From Symsagittifera roscoffensis (lineage: Eukaryota > Xenacoelomorpha > Acoela > Convolutidae), in contig NC_087066.1 in NCBI RefSeq assembly GCF_963678635.1, positions 65,693,277-65,757,276 of the forward strand: a stretch of 64,000 bases of DNA, written 5' to 3'. The position numbers and the translations under genes are program-made. The notes beneath the pieces were generated by a model. It worked only from the letters and a program-made list of their open reading frames with translations. It did no database searches and was not told where the DNA came from. How positions within the stretch are numbered: position 1 is the first letter of the stretch; every line of letters starts with the position of its first letter. Below, in pieces: positions 1 through 13,700 of this stretch.

Positions 1-248
1 ATTTATCATATCTAATTCAATATCTGGATTTTATAACATCTTTTTCCCTACTCAAACTGAGGGAAATCTCAAGGAGAAAAAACGCCTGTGCACAAACTTT
101 CATTCGCTCTTTTCAAGAGGAAAGAGTCGCTTTGGTCAATTTGGTCTAACTTTATATAATATATATGTTATTTACTACAACTGAAAAGAAGAAAAAAGTC
201 TTTATACAAAAAAATGGCATTGTGGAACGGGTGATCTGGTGTTTTTAG

Positions 249-417
249 TGATCGGGCCTCTAGTGGCTCAGATGCACTTCAGGGGCAACGAGACTCTATT
301 CGGCGAGTGTGGCTGTCTCGTGTATGCATTCCTGTTCAACATCTACCTTGTCGGAACCCCACTCTTCATGCTTCTCAATGCTGCCGAGAGATACATTGCA
401 GTCGTATATCCCCTCAG
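249..417 (+). CDS. GPCR exon: end of TM2, ECL1, TM3 and ERY box
   Basis: The acceptor is gtttttag just before 249 and the donor is CTCAG|gtacaa after 417. The exon enters in phase 1 (the first two bases finish a split codon) and leaves in phase 2. It encodes a TM2 end ([10 protein letters not shown]), a short extracellular loop with an N-glycosylation-like NET, TM3 starting at a CGC motif and ending [12 protein letters not shown]. Counting back 25 residues from the Arg of ERY (389-391) lands on the Cys at 314-316, the usual C3.25 partner of the ECL2 cystine. Codon use is richer in C/G third positions than the surroundings, as expected of real coding sequence. No start codon belongs here: the protein begins upstream of the window. 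Confidence 0.93.
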
Positions 418-1742
418 GTACAAAAACGACTTTTTTTTCTGTTTTACGGCCAAATTATCATGATGTTGATTGAACTTCTATTTTTATTGAAAACGATGGG
501 ATGTATTTTCGCTGATAATAATTTCAACCAATCAGATTCTAGCAAGATTCTTTTCATGATCAAACTTTCCAAATAGCAAAAAGAATAGTTTTTTGGGCCG
601 TATAACAGAAAATAACACCAAATAACAACCAAAGGCTGGCAATTGAGTACACAAGCAATTGAGACTACAATTTCGATACCATGCATTAAAATTAGGGACA
701 AAAAACTTTTGATCAATCTGCAGAAATTGAAACTAGTCAATTTTATTTGCTTAACTCTTAATCAGCATCGTACGATTGATCCCAAAAGCTAGATTAATGG
801 CAAATGTAGAGTCACATGCATCAAAGTACAGTTTCCTTGCTTCTGTCAAAGCAGCATCCCAAATGGTCACTTTGGTGCCTGTTTACTCAATTTTTTCATC
901 CCTAAGACAAGCACTGCAACCTTTGTTAGATATCGTTAAAGATATACGGATCTACTTAACAATCACCCTCCCTTTGGTATCTACTAAAAAAATGCCGCAC
1001 CTATAAATAAAAGCAGTAAATTAGCACTTGAGCGTTGCATTTAAAATTCGATTTTTGCTGCAATCTGATAAGCCAAAATTCGACAACTTGATCTAATTAA
1101 CAATTGCCCCCTTTCTTGAAAGGGGGTGGGGGAATTGTTAAGTAGATCCAGACATACTGCTAGCCAATGAGAACACATACCCTTTAACCCTGAGCTAATA
1201 TCAGTCAGATCAACAGCAGTAATACATCGTTGTAGGCAAGAAAAAGCATAAAACTCTCGAAGTTTCAAAAACAAATTTAACGTCTAAAACTGTTTCAAGC
1301 AGCCTCAACTAGAGAAAATCTTGAATTTTTCTGATAGCTAATTTCGGTCTGGTACATTTCCTCTCCGTTGGAAAATCTTTGAACGAACTATTTTTAACTT
1401 ATTACGCTTGCGATTGGCAAGCGTTATCAAACTAGAATTTAGACTTTTTTCGGGTTAAAAACTTGTTTAATAGAATCACTTGAATCAATCGTTTTTTTTT
1501 GTTCATAAAAAACTCAAATTACTAAGCGTCTTCGGCATACTTAGTCTGGAGATAACCACAACGCTTGGGATGCCATAAGTCCTGGGTTTGAAACTGATTG
1601 AACCTGTTTTTTTTTTCAAACGGGAAATAGACCAAATAGACTTATTATTGTCTGCTTATGTTTGTCGGCTTAGTTGCCATATTGTAGTTGTTTAAGTGTT
1701 CTGATAAACGTCTGTTGTTTGTAATTTTACTAAATTAGACTT

Positions 1743-1797
<55 letters not shown>

Positions 1798-4700
1798 TCG
1801 TTTAAAAGCTATATTCTGCCCACATGATTTCGGCCTACTTTTTATAATAAGTCGCGTAGTCAGTGCTGGCAGGTAGTCTTCGGCGTAGCGGTTCCTGAAT
1901 TTCTGGCCTGTTTTCTGATTTTCTGAGCTTGTTTCCAAGTTTTCATTTGAATTAGAGTGCGAGGTAAAAACAAACCAGACGAAAAACTTGTTTATGGTCG
2001 CCCTAGTAGAATGTGGTTCGGCGTCAAGGCTTCAGTGTCGGTAGGATCTGAGGAGAAAGTTGTTAGTGGTCTCGAGTTGCTTACGGCTTCTACTTTGCAG
2101 GCAAAGGTAGAAAAATTCGTTATTCAGTTTCCTAGTTCCAATAACTTCAGAGAATGAGTTTGTGGAAGGCTTGATTAGACTTCCCCAAGAACCACCAAAA
2201 TAAGGGGTACATGGGTTGAATTTCCGGGTGGTTCCAGTCAGTTGGCATTGCTGTTTGAAGTGGTCGTTTTTTTAAAACTCAGCGAGGCTCTGTTGCTTTC
2301 CTTTTTCAGTGCTAAAGTTAGAAGTAAAGTTGTTTCAAAATTGAAACTTGACTTTTTACTTGACTTTGTTCAGTTTTCAATTCATGCGCTAATGGCATGG
2401 ACATATAGACGGAGTAGATGGATCAGTTTTTTTTGTTTAATCCAAAAGGTCTCACCAGCTTTATAACTAGGCTGTGAAACATCAAAGAAAACAATCAGCG
2501 CCTGCAAAATTGGCGGTGTGAGTATTATCGATGTCAAGCTTCAAAGCGCTGATTTTATATTCGTCAATTTTGAAGACACATGTTCTTTTTCCAACCCGAC
2601 CTGACACGGCAGAACACAGATCGCCACATAGAGAATTAGCTTAAGCTGCTTTAAATGTTTTCAGCTTTTTGCTTCACCCACTCGTTGCAATAACACCGCT
2701 CGCAGTTGTCCTCATCGCGTTTGAAACTAGGCAATGCGTTCGAAATCAAATGCGGCCGAAATCAATTGTGGTGTTTTTTTTGGTCAGTCAAATTTCGGTT
2801 TTTTAACTGGGTAACTTTGACGAAACTATTTATACCATCTAAAAGATATTGCTTTCGTGATTCTGATTAAAAAATGTATATTTCACCTCTAATCTATATA
2901 ATTAAAACTGTGGGGATCTAAAATTGGCTAATTCGGCCAATAATGGATAATTACGATAATTACGCAATATATTGCGCTCTTACAACATGCGTAAGCGGAG
3001 GTTTAATGCGTTCCAAAAAAAAAACTGATGCAATTCAATTGGTTTTTTATTAAGATACAAGACGCTAAGTACATCCCATTGTAGTTTCCATTTGCGTGTG
3101 GGGGTAATTGAGGAAATTGAAAAAAAAACTTTGTTTTTTTTTCCAGTTAATTAGACAGTTTTTCAATCTAAAATTTTTTAAAACGCAGTGGTGTTATAAT
3201 CATGTACTTACTTTTTGTGAAGTTTTGCTAAAATTATATTCTTACTTTCTGAGAAGTCAACAAATGTTTGCTTTTTCCCCATTAACTTTCTGCAACTACT
3301 TGGTCGCAAACATTTCAAACGCAATTTTCTCAAATTAGGTCGAGATAAGATACAATTTGAAAAATTCAAAAAATTGCTTAAATTACACCAAAATTTTTGT
3401 TGTGCAACTTTTTTGGAATTCTAATTCAAAAGTTTACCCAAAAAATGGTTCAGTTTGGCTCTTTTAATTATTCAAAAGTTACGCTGAAACTACAAAATTA
3501 ATTGATCAACCAGGTATATCAATAGAAGCCACTTACACAGCCCGACAAACATCTAGGAGGTTTAAAAAAGTCTTGCGTAAAACGTTTGAAGTTGTCTTAA
3601 AACAAATATGAAGGTTTCTATATAGTAAAAGTTACTTTTTTGGCTTTCAACTAAAATATATTCCCTTATACTAGTTTTTGGAAGTTTAACTTTTTAGAAC
3701 AATTTTTGGGGCTGTTGACGAGGCTTTTTTTGATATAATTTTCTTTTCAATTAACTTGATAGTTTCAGCGTAATTCTTGATTCCTTATAAAAATCAACAC
3801 TAACCGTTTTGGGGTAAAATTACGGTGAATATCAGTCACGGTGATAACTGTAATAACTACAATGAAATTCTACCCAATTTTTTTACTCCTCAATTTTTAA
3901 ATCTTAGCCAAAGTTGAGACAAACGCGTTGGACTTTTCCTTGTTGCTTGATTTTTCCGAATCTTTTAAAACCGTACTGTAGCGAAAACGGCAAAAAAATC
4001 AAAAACACATGGTCCCTGATTAACTTGCGTCACTACCAAAAACACCTTTAAACAAATCGAGTGGTCGTTAACCAGTGCTCTCCCAAAAAACTAGTTTTTT
4101 TTTCAGTGCAATCGTTCTCATTGTATGTTTTAGAACACAACTCCTTGTCACCTTGTCTTTTTGCAACAAGTAATAGTTGTCACAGACAAATGTATTTTAG
4201 CTAGAAGCTTTTTTGGAGATTCACTTAAAAATTAACTAAAAAATATAAAATCACTTTGTTTTGAAGTTTTTATTAATGCATACACATGAGCTGGAAAAGC
4301 CTTACATTTCATTTCATATGGGTTGCTAAAATCGATACTTGAAAAAAATTATATTCAGTTTAACTATTGTTATTTTTTTCAGATCAAATTTGATCGTCAT
4401 AACAAAATATTTAAGAGTATTCTCTGATATCATTTTACAATTACTAAACTCTTGAGTTCAATATTGAAATGTTTTTTCTTCATCTGAACCTGAAAAAAGT
4501 ATCAGTTTGGTGTCAATATGACAATTTCAAAGCCGTTATTTACATGCGATCTTTCGGTGTCATTTGGACTATTTATCCACGAGGGAAAAAATCAACAGTT
4601 CATCTTTTTTTACCGACTAATGTTGAAACAGATAAACAATTCGGCACTTTCCTTATTCTGTCTTCTTTTTATACATGAGATGAACTGGACTGAAACTAAG

Positions 4701-7700
4701 CTTAGAGTAAACAAAACTGCTCGTATCAGGGCGAAGCCCTGAATGTTTCGACTGCCTGCCTACTAAGGTATATGGAGCGGTAATAACATGAAAAATTTAA
4801 ATGTAATAAAATAAAATTCGATTTTAAAATATATATATATATATATTGAAAAATTTTGTAAAAACATCCACCCACACGCCATATTAAGTACAAAGTGATA
4901 TTTTTTGCTCCTATGTTAACGATCAAATATTGCATATAAGCTTGCTTGAACATATTATACGTTATTTTTTTGCTGGAAGGAATTCATTAGCTTGCCTTAA
5001 TTTAATCAGGGGTGATTGCGTGATAATTCGCCATGCATAAAAACCTTTGTTCTGTTTTCAGAATTGCATATAAAATTTTCAAATGCGCATAGTCTAGTCC
5101 ACAACAAGGTCAAATTGAGGTTTAAACTTCCAGATTTTTTAGCATACAAGTTTCAGGTAAATTGATTTTAAACTTGAACTAAGGAAGTCAGTTTCTTCAT
5201 TGAGGTATATAAAATGCTATTATTTACGTCTTGAGCCTTGTTTCAGAAACAAGTATTTCACCCATAATTTTTTGTAAAACAATGAGGATTTGAAAATTGC
5301 AAATGAATCGAATGAAAAATACAAAACTTTTTTTTTTGAAAGTTTCATCAATTTAAAAACCAATAAAATCACATACATTAAACGGTAGCCGTGGCATACA
5401 AGTTTCTATCCTGATACGCGCCGTATTTTTTGAACTGCTTTTCAACCATATTTGAAAAAAAATTTAATATTTCTACGTCAGATCAAAAACTGAAAAAAAA
5501 ATCAATTTTTCTCTGGTAATTTTTTTTTTTCAGATTCATTCAAGATTTATTATCTGTCAGATAAGTTCTGGTTTGCAAACTCTTATAGCTGTATTTGCTG
5601 ATTCTTTAATTATTGATAACTTAGAAAAAATGCTTTTTTTGTCCTCTATGAAAAGCAACGAAGATAAGAAATGGGAAGCAAAAATCAGTTGCGATGAAAA
5701 GTAATTATTTCCCGTCTGTGATGGCAGAGATATTGTCAATAATTTTTTTATTTTGCTGGAATTTTTACAACAATTGAATTAGCATCGTAAGTTTTATTCC
5801 TCTCCTTCGGACGTCACATTCTGAAAGTCCGCCTAAAAGTCAAACTTCTGAAATTCAACGGGTGGGCGTATACCCAGTTACAATCCCCCTGAGGATGGTT
5901 AAAAAGATCTCCAAATTTTCAAATGTCCTTGAAAATTTCTTCTTAATCGCTATTGAACTATTCTTTAAAAGGCGTATGTATTGTTAACAGAAACTGAACA
6001 GAGAAAACAGAGATCTTTTTTCGCCGTGGAATTTAGTGTTTGTGATGAGCATAGTGTAGAGTAAATGGAACGTATCTTAAGGGCTTGGAGCCAGTCGTCT
6101 CACTTTCCCCTCATCAGTATTCCAAGTGGGCCTTCGATTAGATATAAAGTCTAATTTGCATCTACTCAATGCGAAGTCAATTCATCACTTAGCGGCCACT
6201 TCGAATTATCTAGTTCATTATCTACCAACTGTATACGATGATACTGCTATTGATAGCATACTTTTTAAGATTGCATGTGATTACACATTTGCGATGATAT
6301 GATGATAAATAATGTGATGATCATCTTTGGACGGAACAAACAATATTCTATCTGCCGATAGTGAACACTGAATATGAAACGGAATCTTCTCTAGCTTAGT
6401 CTTTTTGACGCTTTTTTTTTATCTGCAATCACAAATATTTTCAAAAATGAGTTCTAAAATGAGGGGAATTTTGTCTTCGGGTATGTTTTAGTTTTTTCAA
6501 AGTTTTTCTACACAAAAGCAGCTGAGATACTACAAACTATTATCAGAATGGAGGGAGCGATCCATCATAATCAAGTATTTTTAGTTCAAATTCGACGAGT
6601 ATTTGAAAAACTTTTCAATTTCAAAGAAGTCTCAATACTAAGAAACTGCGATTATTAAAATAGTCATTCTTGATAACAAAAAGTTCATACCAAATGAATA
6701 TTATCAGTTGCCTGCGCTCAACATTGAAAAAAAGTTCAAACTCGACGTTTTTTTTGTAAAATCATAAGAGTTTGATTTGAATACAGCTAGAAACTTTCGT
6801 TTAATACTTTATAATTTACTCAAATTATTGATATTTGGTAATAAGAATTCAGGTATGTATGCATTTTCTTATGAGTTCAATTCAAGCTCATTTTTTGAAA
6901 GGTAGGCAAATTGTTCTCTCAAATCACAAAAATTAATAAGTAACGAATAACGTGATGAAGTTCAAATTTCGAAAGTGGAATTAATTTCCAGAAGTCCCAG
7001 CGAAAACAAAACTTCACTTATTGAACCAGTTTTCTCAAATTGGTTGAGTTTATCAAAAAACTTTCAATCATGAGTTTGTCTTGAATTGAAAGAACTTCGG
7101 GGCTATTTGTTTTTTTTTTCTCTCAAATTCAAACTTAAATTTTTTTTTTAAAAAACAAGCAGTGTTTTTTGCTTCCTTGCGTTCATTGACTCTGTTGTCT
7201 ACTTTTTTTAGTTGTGGATTATATGTTTGTGTTCTGTTTTTATAACCACTACTTAAAAATTTTCTCACATAAAAAACGTATAGAGAGCGTTTAGAAAACT
7301 TTCCAGAAGAGTTCAGAGACATGTAATGAAAGTTTGTTCACAAATATAAGTTTCCGCAGACTTGTAACAAAAAATTGTTTAATCTTAAATGGCTGAAGAG
7401 TTTCTGCTTTGAAACACTCAGTGACTGAAAATCATTACTTCTTTTTTAGTTAGACTAGGTTTAACACCTACTATAAAAAAACGAAAATTTACTTCTGGAT
7501 TCACGACAACACTTACTTTTTTATGAGAAAAAAGTGTGTCTAGAATATATTATTAAACCAATCTTGTTTTTATTTTCATCTTAAAAACTCAATTTACAAA
7601 TGTGCAACCAAAATTGAGATGTTTTTTTTTCAGTTTTGAACTTTTACTTCAAATTTTACTTCAAAAACTTTAAAGTCTTTGAAATTACTATTTGAAATTA

Positions 7701-10700
7701 AAACTTTTTGTTAATTTAAAAAAATTTTTTAGTCTCATACAAGTTTCAAAAAGAAAATTGCACAGCGAGCATTTTTTGCAAGTGTTTTAAATTAGGTTTA
7801 CAAATCACGTGTGTTTAAGTCAATCGAGTTTCGGAGAAATCGCTTCTTTTAATCAGGACGATTCAATTAAGTTTTTCATACCGCATAACTAATCATTGCA
7901 TCGGCAATTTTTTAGTTTTTTGAAAAATTTTTGCTTAGTTCAACGAGAATTTTTGGAATTAATACTGCATGACTGTGGCCGCTTTTTGTACTAAAACTGC
8001 TGCCACTTACGAATAACGTCAACAAATAGTTTTCTTGTCTTTTTTAGTAGAATTCGTTAAATATTTTACTGAAAAAATTTGCTTCGCAATTAATTTTTGA
8101 CAGCCCTGCTTCATATTAAATATTAAAAACTTTCCAATCGTAGTTTGGTAAGAAAAAGGAAAAAATTACAACATTTTTACCCAAAACGGAGTTTCATGGA
8201 TAATAACCGATTTTAATGAAAAAAATCTTATCTGAAATTTTGTCATTATAATACAATAATATAGTTGCAAACTTAAACCACAAAATCGAGTATCTTGTCA
8301 TCATAAACGATGATATCCAAAAAAAACATTATCCAATAAAATCCATGTTTATAATGGATTTTTATCTTTTTATCTTTTTTTTTGCATAATTATTTGCAAA
8401 ACCTGCAAGTTTTTGCTTCGCTCTCGACCCGCTTGCAATCTAAACCTACCTAATTTGATATCTAAGGCATTTTTACCGCCAGGTTACTGCCCCACGTTTA
8501 CTCCAACTACATCACCCATCCACCATCCACCATTTTACCGTCCCCATATTTACCAACCCCACGTTATCCCCACCCTTAGCAAATTGACCCCCCTCACAAT
8601 TAGACCACCGCATTTACCCATTTAAACCACCTCGCCTCGCTTCCACATACCTCATAATTACATTGCCCCCATCTGCGTTTGGCCCCACCCCCCACATTTA
8701 CATTCCCTCCCTCTCCTCATCCGCATTTGCCCCAACCCCTCACACAAACCTGTAGACTACTCCCCCTACTTTTATCCTAGCGTACACTCACTTGGGGATG
8801 ATAAGGGGGTCAAAATCAACAAAAAAATGAGAAAAATGAGAAAAAATTATGAAAAAAAATTGTGGCGAAATAATGCGGTCCAAATTTAATTGAGGTCAAC
8901 AATTTACTCCATTTAAAACAACAATACTGCTCCTATATCAAGGCAACGCATTGAATCTTCCTACTACCCCTAAATCCATATCGATTAGTTTTTGGGAACA
9001 CTATCAATTTTGGACAAAACTAAAGATCAAGTGTCAAAAAGCAGGTTACAAATTTATTACGACCAATTAGGTTAGCTAACCTCAATTAAATTTGGAACGA
9101 TTTTGTTGTGTTAGATAAATTGTCACACATAAAAAGTTTGCGTCAAGCATTCAGCATTATGAATAAATTTTAAACTCCATAATATTTGATGGGAGGGAAA
9201 TTATTTTTTTAAATTTGGTTCGAGTGAGTACATGTCGTCAATGATGTGCTAAAAACAGTTGGTTAAAAACTATAGCTTCGAATCCCGAAAAAAGAGTGAA
9301 TCAAAACCACCCCGAGTATAAATATTCCGTTTTTTTTCGAAAGTCGAAACAAACAAAGACGCTAAATACACCTTTATTTCTTGCATAGCATATGAGGGAA
9401 CAAAAAACAAGAAAAATTCTGATTATTTTGTCAATTATTCAACCAAAAAAAAAAAACTTTTCAATTAACCTAAAAGTGCAGTCGGATCATTCAGGAACTC
9501 GCCTTGATATAAAAGCAGTCTTTTTCTACTTTAAACAGAGTTTTTCTTATCTTTTTGTGTATTTCAATGGAAAAATTTGTGTTAACTGTTTTAAAAGTTT
9601 TCTTTTTACAATTGCATTTGTACAAGTACAGTGCTGATTTAAATTAACCGGACAAAACGCGTTAAACTTGAAATTTAAAACCCATTTTTCTCAAATTGGG
9701 TTGAGTTTAGGTGAAAATTTATGAAGACAAAACTTGCTTAGAATTTCAGCAGAATTAATATGGTGTAATTTGTTTTGCCAAATTCTTGTCCGAAATTTTA
9801 CCCCAAAAATGGGTCATTTTGGCTTTTCTTAGTTTATCAAAAATTACGCCAAAAATACCCAGTCGATCACAGACATAGTTATATCAAAGTGAGTCCCTTA
9901 CGTAGCCCAACAAACTTTAGGAAGAGTATTTTCTCCAAAAAAAATTGCATATTGTTTAAAAATTGTTTTTAAATAAAAGTTGGTATTTTATATAGTAAAA
10001 ATGAGCTTTTTTGTCTATCAAACAAAAATAAATTAACTTATACAATATTTTGGAGGTTATACCCTTCTTAGAGTTTGTTGGGCTATGCAAGGGACTCACT
10101 TTGATAAAATTATGTCTGTAATCGACTGGGTATTTTTGGCGTAATTTTTGATTAACTAAGAAAAGCCAAAATGACCCATTTTTGGGGTAAAATTTCAGAC
10201 CCGAAATTCGCAAAACAAATTACGCCAGATTAATTCTGCTAAAATTCTAAACAAGTTTTGTCTCCATAAGTTTTCACCTAAAGTCAACCCAATTTGAGAA
10301 AAATGCGTTTTAAGTTTCAAATTTAACGCGTTGTGTCCGGTTAATTTAAATCAACACTGTATGATAAATCTCTCTTACCTAATTATTTTCACACAAGCAC
10401 TCAAGTTTGAATCGAGTGCTGAATCAAAACACTCAGATAAATTGAACTAAAATAGAAAATTTACAATCGTTTTTCTCAAGTTGGATTATATTTGGCCACA
10501 AAATTTCGAACTAAAACTACATTCTTAAATCGTGTCAATTCATTTTTTTCAAAACTAAGGAGATAAACACGTTCAATTGTAGTTGTTCTGACATCAGATT
10601 ACTCTGCTTATTACCTTATTTTTGAAACCATTGAAATGACCCAGTTTGAGGATGTAATTGTAATTTGAAATTTTGCCAAAAAAAGCTTCATAGAAAAGCT

Positions 10701-13700
10701 GGGTAAATTCCAAGCAATTTTCGTCTCATCATTTTTTTGTCCAAATATAACACAAGGGGAGAAAAATGAGTGTACGAATCAGAAGTTCATTTTTTTGGTT
10801 GTTTTCAGCACAAAATGCAGTAAAACTCCATTAAATTGCGAAAACATGCGTGAACAAAAAACAATCCAACTCAATGAATTATATCACAGAATTCGTCAAC
10901 ATTTTGCTGCCTACTGCAAAAATGTAGCCCTAATATGTGTTAAATGAGAGATAATTTATAAAAAACGCGTTTTCAAAACAAACACCCTGTAGATTCAAGA
11001 CTGAGATCAAGGGCGAATTTAGGTGGAAAAGCTCACTGATTGATTCGACTTCCTCGCAACCTAAAGGGGTCTTCTTCTGGTACTATTTTACAATATATGT
11101 TTTTACCCGGCCGAAACTTTTTCATAGGCGCCTTTAGCTTTCGGTAAAAACCTTTTAAACTATTTCCTCGGATCATTGATTTGGTCAATCTTAAAAAAGT
11201 GGACAATAACAACCCCCCACCACCCAAATAGGTTCAAATCTTTTTCTCTACATCTTTAAGACTGGTTTGGATTCCTTATAAAATAAGCAATTGTAACGTT
11301 TCTTTGGTTTGTCGTTTCGAAAGTAATCTTGTTGATATCGTGAAATTGTTTCTCGGGCTATTCTTATTTTTTGAAGGCCAATTTAGAACCAAGGCTTACA
11401 TTTCTATCGGCTGCTGGCAGTCTTAAGTTCAACCATCAGTGGATTTCTTAATCACATTCAATCTTTTTCTTCGAGAGCAATCAGATAAGTAAAGGGTCTC
11501 AAAATTGCGACTTTGCATCGATTACTTTCTTTCTAACAGCCGTCGTTTTTAGTATTATTAACCCACAAACTCAAAATGAGACAGTTCAAGGGCAATTTGA
11601 GAAAAAAATTACCCCACCCAAGTACATAATTTGATTACACTTAATGTCGGCTATTTGAAAATGCGCTGTTCCGAAATGGTTTTCAAACTGTTGTAACCCG
11701 TGTTAAAAATACAGCAAAGCAACATTTTGACTATCTTTCATTTTCAAATTTTTTAGATCTGGATTTTTTTGCGATTGTCCATAGAAATCTGCATTGGTTC
11801 TGAATCTCGTACAAAAAGCGAGACCATAGGTGAAATTTGAAATAAAACTCAAAAATTTTGTTGGTTTTTCTTAGCGCACGCTCCCCTTTTCGCCAAAGGA
11901 GCCGTTAGAAAAGTTTTAGGGCCTGTCGGCCGAAAATGGATGTCGTAAACAATACTAAAGTGGCGAAAGGGTTAAATCCTCGAGGGGGAGAGCGCCATTT
12001 ACACCGTTTCGAAAATTACCTAGACAATTTTCCGATGGTCTCAGAACATCGTTGCCGTGAATAAGATATGTTTTGTTTTTCGTCATCTGAATGTGTCTTG
12101 AGAAAAGTAGTGCATGTAATTTGTTCATTCTGTTTGTGGCAGGTTATTGTTCCGACTTTCGGTACGAAAGTAACGGAATATTTGTGCTCGTGGTGGGTTT
12201 TTTTTTTTCAGACAAATTTCGACTTTTTAACTAGCCATTTTTGACGGAATTTTTTTATATCATTCAAAAGATATTGTTGGCTTGGGCTCAAATTTGAAAA
12301 AATATTTCACCTGTGATCATTTTTCATAAAGTTATGGGGGTTTAAAGATTGCCATTTTGGCCAATTTGGGACAATTAACGCGCGATATATTTCGCGCTAT
12401 TAACGCGTAAGCGGAGAGTTAATCCGTCCTGAAATCGTTCCAAATTGGTTGAAAGAAGCTTATTTGCCATAATTGATTTGTTACAAGGAACGAAATCTGT
12501 ATTTTTGTACTTTATATGGCGTGTTGGGGGGGGGGGGGTGATTTTCATAAAAAATTTCAAATTTTAGAAAAAAAAATTTTTCATTTTATTTTAATACATT
12601 TAATTTTTAATGTTTGTTGTTACAGCTCCATAATACCTTAAAGGCAGTCGGAACATTCAGGGCTTCGCCCTGATACGAGCAGTCTTGTTCCTTTAAAGTT
12701 CGACATATCATTAAAATTAACGAAGTAAAAGATACTGACGCCGATGGACCGCCATGTCCTGTCATTTTGACTCCAAAAGGAAGTCATCGCAAGAACACCG
12801 GACCTTAATTGGCAAGGCATTCGATTCTGAAATGATCAGCAATAATAATTTTAATCCAAATCTAATTGATGGTTAAGACTTGAAGTATGAAAACTGCGAT
12901 TAGCAGTCGAGGTATTGATAAGAAATAGTTCAATTCACATTTAACTGTCATTCACGCAATAGGGTAAAAATACGTAAAGTTCATCAACCCCTTGTCAAAC
13001 CCAAACTCTATTCTCTTATACACATGGGTTTGGTTTCATGGTTTGACGTTGTTACAAAGTCGTTTCGTTGTTTCGTCATTGCAAATATTATCATAAGCGT
13101 TTTTTTTTTTCAAAAAAAGTAAAGCAGAATTTTTGAAGCAAAACTTTTTAAGCAAAAAAAGAATCATTTTGTGTTTTGGGAAAGAATAGAAAAAGATCAG
13201 TCGGTTTTAAAAAGTGAAGACCAAATTTTTTGATTTTTTTTGAAAACGGACCCCCTCAAGAAAACCCTGAATCCGTGCCCGATTATAACTGTGTTTGATA
13301 AAAACATCTTTGATTAGTCAACAAATGCGATCTAAAACTTGAAAAATGAACATTTATTTAAAAAGTTTTTCTCTTAGGTTATCTTATCAAGAATAACTGG
13401 GCTTGGATTTTTATGAGTTACTTGCACAGCAAATAGCTTCTTTGGTTTTTCATAATTTCAATTCTAAATGTTTAGCTAAATACACCCTATGGTATTCTGA
13501 GAACACAATTTCGAGGAAATTGGTATTTCATCCCTGTAAATTGGTTCGGGGAATTCAGACGGATTATCCAGATTTTAGGAAGGAGAGTTTCTCATGTTTT
13601 GATTAAAAACAAGTTCCACTGAAATCCAAGAAGATATAGCAGAGGCAGTTTTTATCTCCACGCTAAAGAAGGTGGCCAAAACGACAATTTTTAATTGCAC

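Noticed and set aside
8413-8625. Pro/His/Thr-rich 70-codon frame as a gene
   Set aside because: A by-product of the C-rich G-poor tract; no start or splice context.
12144-12687. Family A as an ordinary TIR transposon or a SINE
   Set aside because: The ends are not inverted repeats of each other and no target duplications are seen; no A/B boxes or poly-A tail.
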